64,000 nucleotides of DNA from Botryotinia globosa (lineage: Eukaryota; Ascomycota; Leotiomycetes; Helotiales; Sclerotiniaceae), in assembly GCA_014898425.1 (NCBI GenBank), contig RCSZ01000011.1, forward strand, positions 2,119,001 through 2,183,000, in the 5' to 3' direction. The translations under genes and the position numbers were made by a program. Positions 12,312 to 24,945 of the stretch are shown here, one piece after another. The notes beneath the pieces were generated by a model. It was not told the origin of the DNA, made no database searches, and saw nothing but the letters and a program-made list of their open reading frames with translations. Each line of letters starts with the position of its first letter. Position 1 is the stretch's first letter.

Positions 12312-12518
12312 ATGCGTACCTCCCTCCTCTCTATCTCAACCCTCCTCACTCTCCCTCTCACGACCTTGGCCGATTTTCATTACGGATACTCAGATTACAC
12401 AATTACAACGGCCACAGGAAGAGAGAATAAGTGGCTTGATAGAATCTTGACGGAGAAAATAGCGAGAAAGACGTCATCCAATACGAATGTTGCGGATGAT
12501 GGTCAGACCAATGGGTGA
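12312..12518 (+). CDS. Small secreted protein candidate, 68 aa
   Basis: This is a short open frame starting with a textbook signal peptide. MRTSLLSISTLLTLPLTTLA has a positive start, a hydrophobic core and an ALA-like cleavage context before DFHYGYSD. The mature part would be about 48 residues, polar, tyrosine-rich at its start, with no cysteine. ATG 12312 lies in an AAA-rich context (ACGAAAATGCG), favourable for fungal initiation, and a TATA-like box lies about 160 bp upstream. I cannot name a family. It may be a secreted effector-like or cell-wall peptide, or the first exon of something longer. The absence of cysteines argues against a typical disulfide-rich effector. Confidence 0.45.
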   Translation: MRTSLLSISTLLTLPLTTLADFHYGYSDYTITTATGRENKWLDRILTEKIARKTSSNTNVADDGQTNG

Positions 12519-12775
12519 AGTGGTAGACGAAAGCATCAAGGCATGCATATTATCGTGGATACAAAAAGTTAATATCGTAAAGTAATGTAATAAAGAAAGA
12601 CAATGAGAAATGAATTGATGTCCAGCATCTGTCTCTATCAGAAACAATTTATCAATCCTTGCATTCGAACCATCCTATTCCAACCATTAAGGAATGTTTT
12701 TGAATCTGTGAATTTGTTAGCCAGCTGAAAATGCCAATCTTTGATAACCAAACTTACCTCCTCTGCGTAGGTACT

Positions 12776-15226
12776 CTAGGAAAGCTTCATTGAACTAATC
12801 TGTTTAATGATATCGGCAATCTTTTCATCCAGCCCCCTATCTTTTATCTCAAATATCTCTCTCAAGCTCACATCATCTACTATACCCTCGACAAACTGCC
12901 CATATCCCAATTCATCATCGACTCCTCCCATTTGGATCTCACGCGAAGGATCCGTGTTTTCACTTCCATCATCATCATCATCATCATCACTTACGCTACT
13001 CTCTTCCATCTGCTCTTGTACCTCAGAGATCCAATCTTCGACTTCCTTGATAAACGGACTTTTATCGCCAGTGGTATCCTTTATCTTGTCCAAAAAATTC
13101 TCATACAAGAACAATGCGTCTTGGAATTGCGTCAACTCTTCATAACAAATTCCTAGGTTGCGACATATCACTTCCAAACTCCTCAAATCTCCCCAGTCTT
13201 TCTCTTGAACCTCGATCAAGAGACAGCTTTTGTACATGACTATTGCTTCCCTAAAATTTCCAAATTCACTTAGTGTCTGACCTATATTCTGATAAGTCCT
13301 GCTTCTTAGATGGTCATCATCATCTTCGAGAAATATATTGCGGAAGACATGGATAGATTCCGATGTCAACCCTTTCTTAAAAAGAATACAGCCCAGGTGC
13401 CTTTGGTATTCAGAATACCAATAGTGTCTCTTACCCAGTGCTGATTCTACGTATTCCATCATATAAACGCAAAGACTGTGGGCCTCTTCAATCTTTTGGC
13501 CTTCCAACAGAACGTAGATCAAATGGCTCATACTTTGGAAGTAATTATTACCTAGGCTTCGGCCATGTTTACTAACTTGGTGAATGTTGTATCTATATAA
13601 CTTTTCGATTTCGGAATATGAACCTTCATCTTTGTTTTCGATCAAAAGAGCAAAAAGCATGAGTGCATCACTTGTCATTTTATGACTGCGATCCAGATTT
13701 CGGTTGTTTAAGAGGTTCTGTATCACTGGTAGAATGATTGACTCGGCCTCTGCAAATTGACGATCGATGTACAAAATATAAGCTTCGAGGTAGGAGAGTC
13801 GGATATGGAAGGGGTGTTCAGAGCTCAGTTGCGCTTGTTGGATCGCTTTACGCAAGCTTCGAGATAGGTATGTCGCGTCTGGGAATTTCCCTTTCAACAA
13901 AAGCAGCATGACAATTTCAAGATAGACCTCCATTATCTTGTGATTATTGGGACAGCTCTCTCTCAGCCTTGCAGCTAAAAGTTGATGCCATAAATGTGAA
14001 GAATCCATCCCTTGTTGCTCAAAGAGATGTATCAAATGCTCGAGATTTAAAATAATTGCTGGGTTATGGTCTGGTAAAGTCTTCCTAAATTTCTGAAGCT
14101 TAAGCTTCCACTCCTTAATATCTTTGTCCCATACGTCAATCAATGGTCTGGTTAAAGATGCAATCGACATTTCACACCCATTACCACGCGTACTTTGAGA
14201 AGTTGGGAAAAGATCAAGCTCGAATAATGGACTCCACGGGATTCTTTTCCCCGAGATAGAAACAGGTTGTACCACAACATTGGGAATGTAATCATATTTG
14301 ACGCCGCTAGAGAAGGTAGATAGTTGTCTACTTGTTGTTCCGTGAGACTCTACGTTATTGCGAAGCTCGTTTCCGGAGATAGTTTGTTTCGTGTTCACCA
14401 CTTCATCATCGAGATTGAGCGGTGGCATAGAGGCTTCAATCTCCAACCGTTGAAGCAATCGAGTCAATCCAAGAGATCCATGAAAATAATTATCTCCACT
14501 TAACGGCAATTGTTCCAGATCCATAGCACCCTCCTCCTCGGTAACGTCTAAGGTTGTCGATGCTACATGAGCTGAAGCGATTTCATCCACATGATCTGAT
14601 ATAAGTAGTTGCTCTTCAAGTGAGCAATACGGTCCATCAGATTTTGGTGGGACACCGATGTTCTGATAAGATGGAACTCCTTGCACTGAGTCAAACATCA
14701 GAATGCTTTCGATAGATAAGTAATTATTTTGAAGAATGACAAACCTTGAGAGCATGGGTTTTCATGTGCATATCTTTTCTTCAATCTTTGGATCCTTTTG
14801 GTATCTGAAACACGTTTGTCCCCGATGATAAACTGCGCTGTGCCGCTACCCTTGTCATTTTGAAGAAGGAGCCTCCTTTCCGCTTTCCTGAAATTCTTCT
14901 TCAAACCCCATTCCTCGATTTTTCGATTGAATTGACGTTTGCTAAAACTCGAGTGTCAAATCTCTATTCTGAGCCCCCTTGTATCAACAGAGGTGAAACT
15001 TCCGAATGCAGCATCTCATTCTTCCACCCAAAACCTATTATAGAAGACCTAGCACTTACGTAGGGTAAAAGTCAAACCTTCTTGAAAGTTCGTGAGCAAC
15101 AGTAGAATATGTCTGGTCCTCGCCTATATATAATTGCAGTATGATTGGCTTGAGCTTCAACCACTCTTCTCTGGAGAGGACTTTGTGACCTCCAGTGGAC
15201 AGCGGTGAGTGTGCTCCGACATCCAT
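12776..15226 (-). CDS. Clr5-domain and tetratricopeptide-repeat protein
   Basis: The model is three exons on the minus strand: 15226-15060, 14947-14745 and 14685-12776, giving 759 aa. Residues about 19-72 form a Clr5 domain (EEWLKLKPIILQLYIGEDQ then the FYPT/FSKRQFNRKIEEWGLKK block), assembled across intron 1 (donor GTAAGT at 15059). Intron 2 (14686-14744) uses donor GTTTGT and a CTCAG acceptor and keeps phase exactly. The rest is a polar linker and then helical TPR-like repeats, for example YQNIGQTLSEFGNFREAI and LGICYEELTQFQDALFLYE. An acidic run of D residues follows near the C-terminus. Clr5 domains occur in many filamentous-fungal proteins, some linked to cellulase regulation. Here the role is unknown and is probably protein-protein interaction or DNA binding. 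The frame continues above 15226 without another ATG, so the start is reasonable but not certain. Confidence 0.82.
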
Positions 15227-17170
15227 AAGTATATGACTCTCGATAAATGCTTGCGCTGACACGATGTTTGTACGAGGATTTGGTAACGATGAATGCTCTG
15301 GAATGATAGAAAATGAAAAAGTGCTTCGTGGGTAATTATGTTATCTCCAGTAGTAAGAGACAGGCTATGGAAGAATCACTTCCGCGACGCCAATCAAAGA
15401 GTAAATGTTGCTGGGTTATGAATTGCAGAAAATGGAAACAGTCTGATACTTATCAGTCGATTTTGCAGAGCCTAGCCTTGCGATGCATTTCAATGGCTGA
15501 CCAAAAGTCCCCTTCCAGATCAGGTTACCTGGAATATACTTGTGCAACGTATATGCCACCGAAGTAAGCCGGGTCATGCACGAGTGAGTGTACATAGTAA
15601 CCTTAATGGTCATAAAATCATTCAGTTCCCAATCTCGCCCGCCTCACTTCATCCTTCATCGCATCCTCTATTCTTTTGTTATTTCAATTGCGTACCTTCA
15701 AGCCACTTTGTCTTTAGCTGCGTCCCTGCAATCCAAATATCCACACAATATATGACTGGTGGACCTTGCCTTTTTCTTGCTGAAAAATGTGACTGTCACA
15801 GAGCTCAACCGGAATTGAGTCTAGTGCCATTTTCAAGCGAGTCCATACATTTGTCTTGTGGCCGACAATTAAATGTAACACAACTGATTGGATGAGAACG
15901 AAAGTCCCTCACGTATTATTAGCCGTAAAAATGGACCTTGTTCATTGCGTAAGGCAATGGTAAGATCTGACAGCAAGATGAATCGCCAACTTTCTCGCGC
16001 TAAAATTCTACCGGCAAACTAGGACAACACCAATGTTTTTTGTTCAGGACAATGATTCACATATGTACAGTCGTTTTGGCGCAAATGAGTTTGGAGCTGA
16101 TTGCGTGTCTAGCTTGATGGATTGTATGCTTCGGGAGCATAACATAGTCCTGACTGCAAATTAGCCAATGATTAATTCGGTTACAAGACTCAGAAAGCTG
16201 ACATTCAATTGATACTCGGTCCTATCTTGTCTTTAAACATTAAATCATCATATACTGTCTACAGGATCACCAGATTAGGAAACATCATTGCAATACGTTG
16301 AGAATATATCGTGTCAGCATTGCTTTCTGATCACCCGTAGGTCTACAAGCCTCCCGACCCACTCGACCCCTTAAGGTTGGGTTGTAGCCCTGCGATTAGG
16401 TGGTTTTTGGTGGCTCGCGAGGGATAAAACAATGTCATGAGGTTAGCATGGCGAGCATGATTAAGTTAATTACACCACCAAATTCCCCCACATGAACACC
16501 CTTGGAAGGAAGGTGATAAGGCTGAGGAGCTTTGAGATTTTAACTGACCAAAAGTCCCTTGCAGCAATAGCAATCTCATCTGCAATTGATGGAGTTGCGG
16601 TCATAGAATTATCTCGGCTAGGTGCTCACATTTCCCCTGCATGGACATACCACAATCGGTGCTCAAAAATACAGAAAATCTGTGAAGAGGCAATCATGAC
16701 GGTGGCTCATTGGCAGCAAGTTTGTCAAGTTGCATTTAGTTTGGCGACAACGAAGACCTATGTCATTTGGTCCTGGGTGACAAAAGTCCCCAGCTGTTGA
16801 TGAAGATTGTGAAAGTTGCCTGTTGACATAGTAGACAAGAGGAGGATGGAAGATCTAATAAGATGAACTTTCATATAAAGAGCACTGATTTTCCACTCAA
16901 TCTTCCCGCATACTTCAGAGTTTTTCTATCTCAAAATTACTTATTCCACCTAAACTTTGAGGAAACCATATCATTGATTATTCGTCAGAAGCTTCATCGA
17001 AAGCTCAAGCCTTGAATCGGTCAACCTCCGCAGTTGTTTGATTCAAATAACGGAAGATACTGGTACTCTAATGTAAAAGAGACCAGATAACGCAGAATCT
17101 CAATCAGAGACTCTCAAAACGTATTTCAGGTCCATATCAGAATCGCCAAGTCCGTTAAAGCTCCGTCATA
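15227..17170. other. Intergenic, 1.9 kb
   Basis: I see no supported gene. Open frames at 15542-15895 and 16492-16800 lack motifs, ordered codon use or splice support. A TATA-like CATATAAAG at about 16872 may belong to the gene beginning at 17171. Confidence 0.45.
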
Positions 17171-17620
17171 ATGGCCAATTCACAATACGACTATAAATCA
17201 ACCGCTCAGGTACGTCCTACTTGATCAAAAGCAGTCCTTTACTGATGCATAATCCAGTCAGCTCAGATCCAATCTTCGGACAACGCAAATACAGCTGAGT
17301 ATACAGCCAATGGGCAGCGGTCCAACTACTCTACCCAAAGTCAGTTCACAGAAGTCAACCGTGCCGTGCCCGCAATGAACAGTAATGCTCAAGCCCAAAC
17401 TCAGAAGTCACACACTTCCACTTCGACTACCAGTACAGATCCGATGACACCAATGGATCGCTGGATTGCCGAAACTCCTCAACAGGCTCCTTGGAATGGA
17501 GTGAGAAGCGTTGCTACCTCGTCGAACGATGCCGGATCCTGCTACTCAAGCAATCATGTTGATCACCAACAGCAGGCTGGTGATGATTGGAGTATCTGTG
17601 GAAACAAATCAACCAGGTGA
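17171..17620 (+). CDS. Small Q/S/T-rich unknown protein, 133 aa
   Basis: The family is not recognised. There are two exons, 17171-17209 and 17258-17620, joined in phase 0 across a 48-bp intron with donor GTACGT and acceptor CCAG. The first exon encodes MANSQYDYKSTAQ. The mature sequence is low in complexity and rich in Gln, Ser, Thr and Asn, with a small ordered-looking block MTPMDRWIAETPQQAPWNG. No signal peptide or membrane helix is present. Composition resembles intrinsically disordered fungal proteins. It is flanked by long empty intergenic regions, so an orphan, lineage-restricted gene is likely. Confidence 0.5.
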
Positions 17621-19016
17621 AGAATAGTTGAGGATAAGCACGTAAGTGATCGATTCCCAGACTGCTCTGTTTGTCTTGCCCAATGTCTGAATCTCGCAGT
17701 CTCATGAATACAGCCGGATGGATGCTATAGGATTGCAAAGTGTCACTAGCTTTCGATGTCATTTTTATCGCTATCTTACTTCCAATGATTGTGTCTTTCA
17801 CCGATCGCGGGGGTTTTGAAGTTTCTAGGGTGAACGATTCCGGGGATATCTATAGTCTAACTTGGAAATCATATCATTTTCTCAATTTCAAATGGATTTT
17901 AGATGGTTCTGTAGATTAAGTTAGCATTTTCCTTTACCAATAGATTAAATTGCATGGGGGTTTCCGCACGAATGACGTTTTGAGATATCGATGCAGAGAT
18001 GACCTAACCCTACCACCGTAAATGAACTTAAGTGGGTATAGCGCTACATATATATAGAGAGAGTTGACGTACCCAAGCCTCGTATTGGGTCAGTATATTT
18101 GTTCCCAGTTGATGATGTGAAAACAATTCTAGGCCAAACGTTAACGCTGGCGAATGACTGTCGACTTATGAGCAGGCTCATGGCTTCTTCTTATCTTTTT
18201 TTTCCCCTTCTAGATAGCCGACTTGATCGTAAGAGCTTATTCACTGTATCTACACGCAGGTTCCAGTGCTTTCAGGCCCTAGCTGTGAATGAAGGTTTAC
18301 AGCTGGCTCATCAAGTGAAGCGAGGTGACCCATCTCTGGTGGATAATCCTCTTTCCGTAATGATAACGACAAGACATCAGTATTCTTTCCGGAAAGCTTG
18401 CATGCTAGTTTGGCATCGTTCTGTTTGATCTGTGATGACCAATTTGCTTGCAAGTCTTTCTTTGATGGTACTCTGCCGTGGAAATTTGGACAATATCGAA
18501 AGCCTTGCTTGATATGATACCAATATATCTGCAGTTATGAGGAAAGAGTTCTTGATCTCCTCCTAGCAGAAATAGCTAACTAGCTTCAAGAATCTGAGCA
18601 GATGAAAATTTAAATTACTAGGCTGACATTGAACAATTACTTACCTGGAACCTGGGCTAACTACTACTTCTTCATCCAAAAAGTGAAAATATGAAAAGCT
18701 TAGTCTCATATTCACCAAAGAAATGTTTTTCCCAAGCAATCTCATTTACATTTTGTTCAAAAAGTGAATAAAATCATAAGCCGAGGATCCATCAGTCTTT
18801 TAGGACAATGTTCTAGACCCTTCAGCCTTTTGTTGGCTCTCTTATTTCTTAGCATAATGGTTGATGAGTCTTTGATTATAATTTGGCCGTATGGCAACCA
18901 TATAAAATTATCTTCTCAAGCTTTCCTTCGACTTCTTCTTGCCTTTCTCCTTGCAACAAAAAATCTCATAACGACCAGACCTTTGTATATCTCAAATTTC
19001 TCAATTCGGCCACACA
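17621..19016. other. Intergenic, 1.4 kb
   Basis: No supported gene. Open frames at 18099-18428 and 18764-19042 look random. The 3' part is the presumed promoter of the gene at 19017. Confidence 0.45.
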
Positions 19017-20852
19017 ATGTCGCACTCGGATTTCCTTCTTGATCCTCTCCTTTTAAAAGAAGATGAACGAAACAAGAATACTAGCAGCTCCTCACAAAGA
19101 ACCTCTTCAATCAAGCCGGAGACTCCTTTTATCAAGCAAGAGCAAGTAGAGGACCATGTTTACCACCCAGTTTCAACAAACCTTGGTAAATATAATTTCC
19201 CCTCCATCGAAAGGCAAAATTTCACAGATTGACCGCATAATGTAGGCAATACGCCAGAGTTAAAATATGAAGACGGTTATAAGCCTGCTTCATCCTCATC
19301 CATTTCTGCCGAGGGACATGGTACCCAAAACACTATTTCAGACCATCTTTCATCTTGTATGTATTTCCTCTGATCTTATTGCGTGTGATTTGGATTAATA
19401 ACATCTCAACTTTGATTAGATCAACAAGAACGTAACTCTTCGGGGAAACCACACTTATCACCATCCGCGCACTCTGGATCCTTCAAATCGCCCGAAGAAT
19501 ATGATCAGTATGTTGGAGATCTAACTTCGCTGCAAAAATATCAGCCTGGCGCCTCAGATCATTTGCGGCCTTCATCGCCACAAGCAAGTATACAAATTGG
19601 CGACACCGAGTCCTTTCCACTATCAGCAGGCTTGCAACCTGTAAGCTCCGATCCCAATCGACCTTCTGATGATATCTCTTACGATGCTGGAGGTGTATCC
19701 CAAGCACAACCAAATCAATATCACTTGACTCACGACCAATCTACTGACAATCAAACTCTTCCTACCCAACACTATATCAACGAAAGTGTTGTTGATAATC
19801 AATACTACAGCAGCCAGGCCTTCGATAGTCCACCAGTTTCTCAAGCCCCCGAGCCTGGTCTTGATTTTGATGAATACTTGGATTTACAACCAGGAGTTAT
19901 CACCATGAATCTCCCCACACCAGCTACAATTCAAGAAGTCGAATACTTGCAATCTTGGATCCCGAGAAACAAAGTAGACATCGAAAATTTCTATTCTGCT
20001 AGACCTGGACTGAATCAACCTATTCTTGAAAACTCTTCAAAGCAGGATCAGGTAGATACTGTCATGAGACACATGTTAGCTGAGCATGGAGCTATCATTG
20101 ATGGGAGACAAAATATTCATGGCCGATATGATCAACTTGGCGCAGTTCTGATCAGCCAGTTCCGATTACAGAACCCGGAGCATGCCCGCGAGCTCCAGCG
20201 CGAAGGAGATCTTGCCTTCCCATCACCTGCCTTCCCATCACCTGCCTTCCCATCACCTGCCTTCCCTCGAGCACTTTCATACCCTTCCAGAACCCGTCAT
20301 TCAAGTATTCGCAAAGATGATAATCGACCTATCCATAACAACTACGAAGAAATTGGTGGTCCAGATGTAGAGACAGTAAAGCAATGGGGCGGAATTAAAA
20401 ATCAAATCAACAACAAAGGTGTCTACCACGAAGTCTTGCATCGCAGACGCACAACTCTCGGTGCCAAATACCACCCTGAAGCTGAACAAATGATGGCCTT
20501 ATCTTATTCAACTGGCGAAAATCTGACCGATCGAGACATCCTCCAATTAGCAAGATTGAGTCCTTTTGAAAGACATTTACGCGCTTCAAAATTTTTCAAC
20601 GAGCGAGGAGAGTTCTACACTCGTCATAGACGCTTCACGGAGATGTCGGATGCGCGCCTTAGACGCGAGGGCTTGTTGCGTGCGTGGATTCCGAGGAAGG
20701 CAGGGGATCGTCCCCATAATAGCGTAGAGCGTGCGGCGCGGGCGGCACAGTTGGGATTGACGGGTGATGACAAGTTGATTGCTGATGCAGCTGCAGAGAG
20801 ACTTCGTCGAGCTGCGGCAGAGAAAAAGATAAGAGAATCAAAGGCAGCATAG
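19017..20852 (+). CDS. Unrecognised 570-aa low-complexity protein
   Basis: There are three exons, 19017-19185, 19246-19356 and 19420-20852, giving 570 aa. Phases match at both junctions (LG/NTPELKYEDG and SS/YQQERNSSG). The donors are GTAAAT and GTATGT. The N-terminal half is disordered, rich in Ser, Pro and Gln, with a possible lysine/glutamate sumoylation-like stretch (IKPETPFIKQE). A four-fold FPSPA repeat sits at about residues 358-375. The C-terminal third is more ordered and basic: QWGGIKNQINNKGVYHEVLH, a block ending RAWIPRKAGDRPH, and a terminal alanine/arginine helix (AAAERLRRAAAEKKIRES). No known domain is evident to me. A nuclear or chromatin-associated role would fit the composition but is only a guess. 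Confidence 0.72.
20214..20266 (+). repeat. In-frame 15-bp coding minisatellite (FPSPA repeat)
   Basis: Three perfect 15-bp units reading GCCTTCCCATCACCT plus a partial fourth encode AFPSP repeats inside the preceding gene. The unit length is a multiple of three, so copy-number change would alter protein length without a frameshift. Confidence 0.9.
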
Positions 20853-21384
20853 TCAGGAAAATTGACTGGCGCTCTTACGATATCTATTCAAGGTCCCAGC
20901 TATTGAAGGATACTCAGTACACTGTCGATGGTGATGCAATGGCATGGCGTAATTTCATGTGGAGTCTTTTCCTTTGTCGTTGCAGTATTTTGAGCGTTGG
21001 TTGTTGGATTCCTATTTTTGTGGGTTTCCTTTACCCTTTTTTTGTGTACCTAGGTACGAATACATAGCCTGTTGACTTATTTTATAAAAGCTATCCTGCT
21101 GTTCCATGATCACATTGATCTATGTCTATGCTTGTATTCACATGAGGTTAAACTCCCGGTCTCCTATACTTGAATAATTGACATCATCTTTCCTAACATC
21201 AAGTACTCCAATTCATTCCCATGCACCAATAACTGAGTTGAATCTAACCACAAGCGTGCACAAGAACTTTGCTTCTTCGTTTAAGTCGTAATTCCTTTCT
21301 GTCATTGAACCTAGAAGTAAGCAGCAAACTTCCCAGCTCTGCTCTCGATGACCTCCCGGGTGCAAAGGGATATCCAAATTCATA
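20853..21384. other. Intergenic, convergent
   Basis: 3' flank of the upstream gene and the degraded 3' end of the HET relic. Nothing coding was seen. Confidence 0.5.
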
Positions 21385-22900
21385 TCATACATAGAACAAA
21401 ATCATATCCTCGACATCTGTGTCAAACACAAGCATCTTGTTCTTCTCCGTTTCTGGCAGAGAAACTGTTGCGAAGAAGTGTTCAGTATTAACGCAAATTG
21501 TCTTCGTTTCTAGAAGCGTCTCGAATGATGAAGTGCCTGGAGACTTTGCGGGTGGTGAAGCGTGTTTTGAAGGATAGAATTGTGGGTTTTTGGAGAACGA
21601 TGCATCGTGGGCTGCTGGAAAGATTATTCCAATCCCCTCTATCATCACCATACTAGCCCATGACCATGTCAGGGCAACTTCTCTATTCTGCCTCTTCAGT
21701 GGCGAATTAAAAGGACTTGCATTGGTATGTACGTTTTCATACTTCGTAACATCCCAAAGTAAGCGTCTCGCAAGATCTCCACCCCAAAGTCCTCGAAGAT
21801 ATGTAGACATCAACCTAGCGTGGAAGACCTTGGCAATGCCTAACAATGCACTCAATCGATCCGTTTCGTGGCTCAATCTCAACCTAGAGAATTCCTCCAC
21901 GGCACGAAGCTAACTATCGTAGGAAATATCATGTACGCGAAGAGGGTTGGATGCGATAGAATCGAGTCCAGTACATTCACATCTGAGTTCTTTGCGGCAT
22001 TCCATGACTAGCTCTGACGAGCAAAAATGCAAGGTTCTTGGTGCTAAATATCGTTCTTGGAATATCCAGGCTCTCGACAACAACGGCGCCTCCTGCTTTT
22101 CTTCGCCTCATGAGCCAGTTGCCTCATTTATCAATATAGACGGAGTGGGATAAAATTGATGGAGTCCATTGAGCGAATGGCGGACAAATATACTCTTATC
22201 CTCTGTCTCGGGCTGCAGGAGGCCTTTTGCGAATAGAGGGATGGGTCGGTGAAGTGGGTTTCTAGGTGCCAGACATCCTTTGGAACTATCAGCAGCACCA
22301 GTAGCTACGATGTTGACATAACAATTGGAGTATATTGAAGCCATAAGGACCGATTCATGCTTCCAATCATCCAGAGAGTCATGGACAATGCAAGGAGAGT
22401 CAATCCATATGGATCTCAATCCTAAGCTCGTACTACGAATATTGCATCCTGAAAGGTAGCTGGGAGATCCGCTTCTCTAGTTCCATCATAGAAGAATTTT
22501 ATAGTAGATGATGTGGTTTGAATGATACGTGGGAGGGTCGATTGACGCTGCTTGGGCGATCTCTGGTCTCTACCAAATAAATGACATGTTCACTACCAGA
22601 TATATCCAGACGTCTGGAGGGCAATTGGCTTGCTGTAGCTATGTCACAAGATGAGTGATTCTTACGGCAGTTGCTGATCCAAAAATTAATCAGTGTAATA
22701 TGTGTCTTGGTTGAAATCAATGTAGGAATGTTTCTGGCGATTCCAAGTACGCCAAAATCGCCAGAGTCGCTAACCTTAATTGTGGGCCTCAAACAGATTC
22801 CTCCGACCTCATTAACTATCCTTATCTGCCACAAATAATTGAAACCTTGACAGAACTTCATCTCCAGCACCATCTTTATCGCGAATCATTTCAATCTCAA
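21385..22900 (-). pseudogene. HET-domain (heterokaryon incompatibility) pseudogene
   Basis: Reading the minus strand in pieces recovers the landmarks of a HET-domain protein in order. These are LPSRRLDISGSEHVIYLVET (about 22690-22560), ADLPATFQDAIFVVR (about 22480-22440), RSIWIDSPCIVHDSLDDW with MASIYSNCYVNIVATGAADS (22419-22290), LLSRAWIFQERYLAPRTLHF (about 22090-22020), then RLRLSHETDRLSALLGIAK and TWSWASM (21890-21640). The pieces lie in different frames. A one-base shift separates the FQDAI and WIDS blocks near 22430, and stop codons and a missing SHCWG-type segment occur near 22520. HET proteins trigger cell death on fusion of unlike mycelia. This copy cannot make a full protein, so it is a relic. 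Introns alone do not explain the breaks. Confidence 0.8.
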
Positions 22901-24945
22901 GAGGAGCAGATCTTTGCACGATAATCCGGCCGCGTTTGACAGTGGAGTTGTAATGACCGTTGCGATGAAGCTACGCAGCGTCGCGCCGTATAGCTTGCGC
23001 ACCTTCTCTTGTCAAAAAGCAAAGTGAACAAGCACGGCTCGATGATATCAATTCCTGGAAGTTGAATGGAAGAGTGTACTCAATTTTATCATTACCTACC
23101 ACATCGACTCGCCATCAAGCGGTTTGGCACATGAGATTTATATCAAGGCAAACACGGCAGGGAAAGCTGGGGGGCATGATACTGACCAGACGAGGCTTTG
23201 CATAGGGACCCGTCTACTTGTGATGAGAACCGCCCCTGAATGATTCTAATACCGAGATAAATGTCATTTCTTTTTGAAAGAGGAAAGTCCATATTGGATT
23301 CTGGGATGAATCGTTCTTATATGTATAAAAACGCTTTCCAAGGCATACAAGAACAAAAGGTGGTCAGACTCACATAAAGAATGTGGGGTTCGTGGGGTTT
23401 GAAAGCCTAAATGCTAGGCTAGCCTCATCATTTCAACCTCAAATACTGAGTACATACATTTCAAAAAGTAATATTGGAAGCTACCTCCTACTCTTGCTTT
23501 GAATACAACGACCGGTACGGTCAAACCAGACTTATACATGAGATGGAGATTATGGCCAAATACACATCAATCTATCTTATGACTCTCGCTTCTCAACCGA
23601 GCAGGACGTCGAATGGTCATCTCCAACATCACACCTTGCTTTCTAACTAGGAAAGCACCTCTCAAGCCTGATGGCTCCGGGCCAAAGGAGGGACTCCAAT
23701 ATAGCTGAATAATGTTCGAATCAACTATAAAACCTATCTACAGTCGTGGTCCAACTTCAAATTCAACACAACCCATCCACGCTAGCCCACCAAGCTCAGA
23801 GAATTTCGTTGTTGACTCCATCAAGCAGATTTATGCTTGATTTCCGTTGTCATTGGTTGGCTCTATCCTCGCCTCGAGGCATGCCTAATTCTGTCAGCCA
23901 GGTCTAGGTCCTCGGGTCTTTTCATACTTGCCTTTGCGCTTTTCTTACTTCACAATCCGGACAACTTCGAATACGCCTATCTTCATGTACAATTTGTTGA
24001 CTACAGCTTCCGGCCAGACCAATCTTGCACGTAATTTGTTGTTTCGCATGACTGCACGCCCAAAGAGTTCTATGTATCACACACATCACTTTATCGCTCT
24101 GGCTTTTTTATTTCTTTGGCCTACGACTTTTCAAGCTGGATCGAGAGAGTTGGGATCTCGATATGAAGGATTGTGATCCTGAAGAGATATACAGAGTTCG
24201 TGACCTCTCAATGATCGATTTCCAGCACTCAGTTGGACGAGGTCGATAGACGGATTAAACTGGACATGCGTATTGGTGCTGCTTTCATACCACATATGTT
24301 CTAATTGAGAGCTCTGAGATTTCTAAGATCACTTGAGAATTCGTTGATAGCAGTATCTTCGTTTGGTCCTCAAATACAACATCTTTGATGTGGTATTGAA
24401 GAGGAAAGTATATAAAAACAGTAATGACGGCGGCGATGGCGATGGCGATGGCGATGGTGACTGATATAGAGAAGGGGGGCACAGTCCAACCGCCCGTGAT
24501 TCCCATCTCCTTTTTTTTATGTTATGAGACTCATGATGAAGGAAATGGTATAGTGCCCTCCCCAACGCTTGTATCCATTATCTTAAGTTTATCAAATGTA
24601 CCCTTCATATATACTTGCATCATCACCGTCCCCATAACTCGCTTAGCTTCTGGTACCGTCTCCATCTCCATCTCAATATCCATCTTCATCAACAATTTCC
24701 TTATGCGAGATGAGGATGGCCAACACACATCTCTAGTATAATTCACGTCAAAGTCGATTTTGTGTTTCTTCACTTCATTTCTCAGCTCTTCTACATATCG
24801 CGGTATGTTTTTGATTGGGTGTACCACTAGCACCTGCAGAATTTGACAGAGCCATGGCGACATCATCTACGATGAATAGGACAGCAGAATTATACTATTT
24901 GCAGTATTACTTCTGTACAAAAACAACGCCATTTGTCTATAAAAC
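22901..24945. other. Gene-free, 2 kb
   Basis: No gene is supported. A short GGCGAT repeat lies at about 24433-24457. Open frames on either strand overlap it and are artefacts of the simple repeat. Confidence 0.45.

Noticed and set aside
16492..16800. 102-codon open frame
   Set aside because: No motif, no splice support, and composition like surrounding intergenic DNA.
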